NCBI GenBank assembly: GCA_003859965.1
Contig: RQYR01000019.1
Span: forward strand, 1-59,314
DNA from: Comamonadaceae bacterium OH2545_COT-014
GTDB lineage: Bacteria > Pseudomonadota > Gammaproteobacteria > Burkholderiales > Burkholderiaceae_C
DNA: 59,314 nt
Direction of reading: 5' to 3'
Positions 55,950 through 59,314 of the stretch are shown in pieces. The notes below the pieces were generated by a model, which was not told the DNA's origin, searched no databases, and saw only the letters and a program-made list of their open reading frames with translations. The translations under genes and the position numbers were made by a program. The number at the start of each line of letters is the position of its first letter. Position 1 is the first letter of the stretch.

Positions 55950-58900
55950 TCAACCCGCATGAGCCCCGCCCTCCTCACGCCCGCCAAAGCGCCGCCCCAG
56001 CCGGTCGAACCACAAATAGATGACCGGCGTGGTGAACAGGGTGAGCAGCTGCGACAGCACCAGCCCGCCAAAAATGGCCAGCCCCAGCGGGCGGCGCAAC
56101 TCGGCCCCATCGCCCCAGCCCAGCATCAGCGGCAGGGCGGCGGCCAGTGCGGCCAGCGTGGTCATGAGAATGGGGCGAAAGCGCAGCAGCGCCGCCTGGT
56201 GGATGGCCTGCCGGGGCGGCAGGCGCTGCGTGCGTTCGGCGTCGATGGCGAAGTCGATCATCATGATCGCGTTCTTCTTCACGATGCCAATCAGCAGGAT
56301 CAGCCCGATGATGCCCACCACATCCAGCGCGTGCCCGCTGAGCCACAGCGCCAGCAGCGCGCCCACCCCGGCCGAAGGCAGCGTGGACAGGATGGTGAGC
56401 GGGTGCACGTAGCTCTCGTACAGCACGCCCAGCACGATGTACACGCACACCACCGCCGCCAGGATGAGCCAGAGCTGCCCGGCCAGCGATTGCTGGTACG
56501 CCCCGGCCGCGCCGGTGAAGCGCAGCGTCACGGCCTCGGGCAGCCCGGCCTGCCGGGCGGCCGCGCGAATGGCCTGCACCGCCGCGCCCAGCGCCACGCC
56601 GGGCGCGGTGTCAAAGCCCACGGTGGCCGCCGGGTACTGGCCCACGCGCATGACTTGCAGCGGCGACGGCTCTTCAGTGATGGCGGCCAGGCTGCCCAGC
56701 GGCACGGCGCCGCCGCCGCTGGTTCTCACCGGCAAGTCGGCCAGCGCGCGCAGCGTGGGCGCGGCCTCGCGCGCGGCTTCCAGCACCACGCGGTACTGGT
56801 TGGTTTCGGTGAAGATGGTGGAGACGATGCGCTGGCCGAAGGCGTTGTAGAGCGCGTTGTCCAGGCTGGAGGCGGTCACGCCCAGGCGCGCGGCGGTTTC
56901 GCGGTCCACCCGCACCATGGCCGCCAGGCCGGTGGCGCCTGCGTCGGTGGTGGCGTGGCGCACTTCGGGCACGCCGGCCAGCGCCTCCACCAGTTTTTGC
57001 GCCCAGGCGTTGACCAGCGCCGTGTCCACGCCTTCCAGGTCAAAGCGGAATTCGGTGGGGCCGGTGGCGCTGTCCACCGTCAGGTCTTGCGTGGGCTGCA
57101 CGTGCAGGGTCACGCCGGGCACGGCGCGGGCCACGGCTTCGCGCAAGCGCTGCATCACGGCGGCTTCGCTGTCGCCCAGCCAGCCGCGCGGCTTCAGGTG
57201 AATGGTCAGGCGGCCGGCATTCAGCGCGGTGTTGTTGCTGCCGTCCACGCCCACCACGGCGCTGACGGACTGCACCGCCTCGTCTTGCAGCGCCACGCGC
57301 GCGGCCGCCTGTTGCAGCGCGGCCATGCGGGCGAATGACACATCGCTGGCCGCCTGCACCCGCCCCAGCAGCTGGCCGCTGCTTTGCGTGGGAAACAGCC
57401 CCTTGGGCATGGCCACATACAGCAGCACGGTGACAGCCAGCGTGGCCAGCGCCACGGCCAGCGTCAGCCCCTGGCGGGCCAGCACGCGGTGCAGGCCACG
57501 GTCGTAGCGGGCGATCACGGCGTTCATGAATGCTTCGGTGCGCCCCAGCACGCCCCCCAGCAGGCGGGCGCGGCCCGCTTCAAGCGGCCCCAGCCAGCGC
57601 GCGCTCATCATGGGCACCAGCGTGAGCGAGACCACGGCGGAAATGAGGATGGTCAGCGCCAGCGTGACGGCAAATTCGCGGAACAGCCGGCCAATGACTT
57701 CCTGCATGAACAGCAGCGGGATCAGCACCGCCACCAGCGAGACGGTGAGCGAGACGATGGTGAAGCCGATCTGCCCCGCCCCGTCCAGCGCGGCCTGCAG
57801 GGGCGGCTTGCCTTGCTCGCGGTGGCGGGCGATGTTCTCGATCATCACGATGGCGTCGTCCACCACGAAGCCGGTGGCGATGGTCAGCGCCATCAGGCTC
57901 AGGTTGTTGAGCGAATAGCCCAGCAGGTACATCAGCCCCATGCTGCCCAGCAGCGAAATGGGCACGGCCACGCTGGCGATGACGGTGGCGCGCAGGCTGT
58001 GCAGGAAAAGGAAGATGACCAGCACCACCATGGCCACGGCCAGCAGCAGCTCCATCTGCACGTGCCGCACCGAGGCGCGTATGCCCTGCGTGCGGTCGGC
58101 CAGCACCTGCACCTGCACGCTGCCGGGCAGGCTTTGCTGCAACTGCGGCAGCTGGCGCTTGATGGCATCGGCCGTGGCGATCACGTTGGCGCCCGGCTGG
58201 CGCTGCACGTCCAGGATGATGGCGGGCTCCAGGCGCGCAGCGCCGTCTGGCCCGTCTGCTCCGCCTGCATCGCCGGAGGAGCCTTTCAGCCCATCACGCC
58301 CATCAGGCATATGGTTGTAAGGCTGATTGCTATCATTTTTGATGGCCACCCACGCCCCCAGGCGGTCGTTTTCCGAGCCTTCCACCACGCGGGCCACGTC
58401 TTTCAGGCGCACGGGCGCGCCGCCCCGGTAGGCCACGATGAGTTCGCGGTAGTCGTTGGCCGACAGCAGCTGGTCGTTGGCGTTGATGGTGTAGCTGCGC
58501 GCCGGCCCGTCAAAGCTGCCCTTGGCGCCGCTGGCGTTGCCCGCGCTGATGGCGGCCGACAGCGTGTCCAGCCCCAGGCCCAGCGCGGCCAGCGCCTGCA
58601 CGTTGCCCTGCACCCGCACGGCGGGGCGCTGGCCGCCCGCCAGCGTAACCAGGCCCACGCCGCTGATCTGGCTGATCTTCAGCGCCAGCCGCGTGTTCAC
58701 CATGTTCTGCACCTCCGTCAGCGGCAGGCTGCCGGAGCGGATGGCCAGCGAGAGGATGGGCGCGTCCGCCGGGTTGACCTTGGCGTACACAGGCGGCGCG
58801 GGCAGATCGGCCGGCAGCAGCGTGCTGGCGGCGTTGATGGCGGCCTGCACCTGCTGCTCGGCCGCGTCCATGGATGCGCTGAGCGCAAACTGCAAGGTGA

Positions 58901-59171
58901 TTTGCGACACCCCCGCCGCGCTGGTGCTGCTCATGCGCTCCAGCCCGGCCATCTGGCCCAGCTGGCGCTCCAGCGGCGCGGTAACGGTGCGGCTCATCAC
59001 GTCCGGGCTCGCGCCGGGATAGAGCGCACGCACCTGGATGGTGGGGTAATCCACCTGCGGCAGGGCCGCCAGCGGCAGCAGGCGCCAGCCCAGCAGCCCG
59101 GCCAGCACAATGGCCAGCATGAACAGCCCGGTGGCCACCGGGCGCTGGATGAAGGGGCGCGAAACGTTCAT
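55950..59171 (-). CDS. RND efflux transporter, MdtB/MuxB-like
   Basis: 1073 residues; NVSRPFIQRPVATGLF at the N-terminus, TM4 GFVVDDAIVMIENIARH, and C-terminal VKKNAIMMIDFAIDAE. Compared with the family, about 40 extra residues interrupt the porter domain near residues 275-315 between LGAWV and PAIILDVQRQPG; part of this is read from an ATAGC-core repeat. The start overlaps the stop of the upstream adaptor gene by ATGA, so translation is coupled. Confidence 0.94.
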   Translation of the reverse strand: MNVSRPFIQRPVATGLFMLAIVLAGLLGWRLLPLAALPQVDYPTIQVRALYPGASPDVMSRTVTAPLERQLGQMAGLERMSSTSAAGVSQITLQFALSASMDAAEQQVQAAINAASTLLPADLPAPPVYAKVNPADAPILSLAIRSGSLPLTEVQNMVNTRLALKISQISGVGLVTLAGGQRPAVRVQGNVQALAALGLGLDTLSAAISAGNASGAKGSFDGPARSYTINANDQLLSANDYRELIVAYRGGAPVRLKDVARVVEGSENDRLGAWVAIKNDSNQPYNHMPDGRDGLKGSSGDAGGADGPDGAARLEPAIILDVQRQPGANVIATADAIKRQLPQLQQSLPGSVQVQVLADRTQGIRASVRHVQMELLLAVAMVVLVIFLFLHSLRATVIASVAVPISLLGSMGLMYLLGYSLNNLSLMALTIATGFVVDDAIVMIENIARHREQGKPPLQAALDGAGQIGFTIVSLTVSLVAVLIPLLFMQEVIGRLFREFAVTLALTILISAVVSLTLVPMMSARWLGPLEAGRARLLGGVLGRTEAFMNAVIARYDRGLHRVLARQGLTLAVALATLAVTVLLYVAMPKGLFPTQSSGQLLGRVQAASDVSFARMAALQQAAARVALQDEAVQSVSAVVGVDGSNNTALNAGRLTIHLKPRGWLGDSEAAVMQRLREAVARAVPGVTLHVQPTQDLTVDSATGPTEFRFDLEGVDTALVNAWAQKLVEALAGVPEVRHATTDAGATGLAAMVRVDRETAARLGVTASSLDNALYNAFGQRIVSTIFTETNQYRVVLEAAREAAPTLRALADLPVRTSGGGAVPLGSLAAITEEPSPLQVMRVGQYPAATVGFDTAPGVALGAAVQAIRAAARQAGLPEAVTLRFTGAAGAYQQSLAGQLWLILAAVVCVYIVLGVLYESYVHPLTILSTLPSAGVGALLALWLSGHALDVVGIIGLILLIGIVKKNAIMMIDFAIDAERTQRLPPRQAIHQAALLRFRPILMTTLAALAAALPLMLGWGDGAELRRPLGLAIFGGLVLSQLLTLFTTPVIYLWFDRLGRRFGGREEGGAHAG
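58227..58346. repeat. In-frame insert in the MdtB-like gene, with an ATAGC-core repeat at one end
   Basis: The minus strand reads ATCAAAAATGATAGC (58343-58329) inside the coding region, giving AIKNDSNQPYNHMPDG, then a Gly/Asp-rich stretch up to PAIILD. It keeps frame. Boundaries are estimated from where family similarity resumes. Confidence 0.5.
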
Positions 59172-59314
59172 GCCGCCTGGCCCGGCGGCGGCGCCGATGC
59201 CGGCCAGGCCGGTGATGACGGCGGGGCGCTGGCGGCGCCGGAGGGCCGGGCGGAACGGGCGGACGAGCCGGGGGCGCTGGCCGGGGCGCCCTGCTCCCCC
59301 CGGGCGCGCCGCCC
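59168..59314 (-). CDS. RND periplasmic adaptor (MdtA/MuxA-like), C-terminal fragment
   Basis: An open frame runs from the window edge to TGA at 59170-59168, whose bases overlap the MdtB-like ATG. The 48 visible residues are Ala/Pro/Ser-rich (GEQGAPASAPGSSARS, PPSSPAWPASAPPPGQAA), as is common for adaptor tails. Identity rests on position and overlap, not on a conserved domain, since the rest is outside the window. Confidence 0.6.
   Translation of the reverse strand, partial: GRRARGEQGAPASAPGSSARSARPSGAASAPPSSPAWPASAPPPGQAA

Overview
The window looks like chromosomal DNA from a beta-proteobacterium of the order Burkholderiales, most likely family Comamonadaceae (Acidovorax/Ottowia-like). The reasons are the strong GC bias with long antisense shadow ORFs, the AroA-Cmk fusion upstream of rpsA-ihfB, the unbroken ndk-to-hflC core run, and short interspersed repeats with an AT-rich core ending in ATAGC. 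This assignment is inferred from gene content and was not computed.

Layout, left to right. (1) 1-7256: the 3' end of an IS5-family-like transposase abutting a small TIR-bounded element, an M20 amidohydrolase, def, a LysM protein, dprA, a PaaG-type crotonase and an OmpA-domain protein with glycine-rich repeats. (2) 7536-15219: a complete respiratory formate dehydrogenase operon. Its alpha subunit reads through an in-frame TGA as selenocysteine (residue 196, the E. coli FdnG position) with a SECIS-like hairpin. Beta and gamma subunits, fdhE and selA follow. (3) 15272-17231: a stand-alone HNH endonuclease and an FccB-like flavoprotein with both a Tat motif and a lipobox. (4) 17701-22762: a DUF1800/DUF1501 secreted pair behind a near-perfect sigma-54 promoter, then a lipoprotein with an 18-bp minisatellite and five C-terminal repeats. 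(5) 22921-31785: a hybrid sensor kinase divergent from a UvrD helicase, a MaoC hydratase, an atypical SDR, a BaiN/HI0933-type flavoprotein and prfA. (6) 32178-36571, minus strand: aroA-cmk fusion, rpsA, ihfB. (7) 36818-50799, minus strand: ndk, rlmN, pilW, rodZ-like, ispG, hisS, yfgM, bamB, der, hfq, hflX, hflK, hflC and DUF2065. (8) 51028-59314, minus strand: an MdtABC/MuxABC-type tripartite efflux operon, with only the adaptor's C-terminus in the window.

How the genes work together. FdoGHI oxidises formate at the periplasmic face and passes electrons to quinone; FdhE matures the enzyme and SelA makes the selenocysteinyl-tRNA it needs. selB, the tRNA-Sec gene and fdhD were not seen here. The DUF1800/DUF1501 pair is predicted to be exported and nitrogen/stress-type (RpoN) regulated; its function is unknown. 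The minus-strand core operon joins nucleotide balance, rRNA methylation, pilus and cell-shape scaffolding, isoprenoid and His-tRNA synthesis, outer-membrane assembly and the Hfq/HflX/HflKC module.

The most novel-looking signals are: a family of tiny TIR-bounded elements matching the IS remnant, two of which end exactly at gene stop codons; short repeats read in frame inside proteins (an efflux-pump loop, a lipoprotein signal peptide, a flavoprotein); the sigma-54-controlled DUF1800/DUF1501 locus; and two repeat-built surface proteins.
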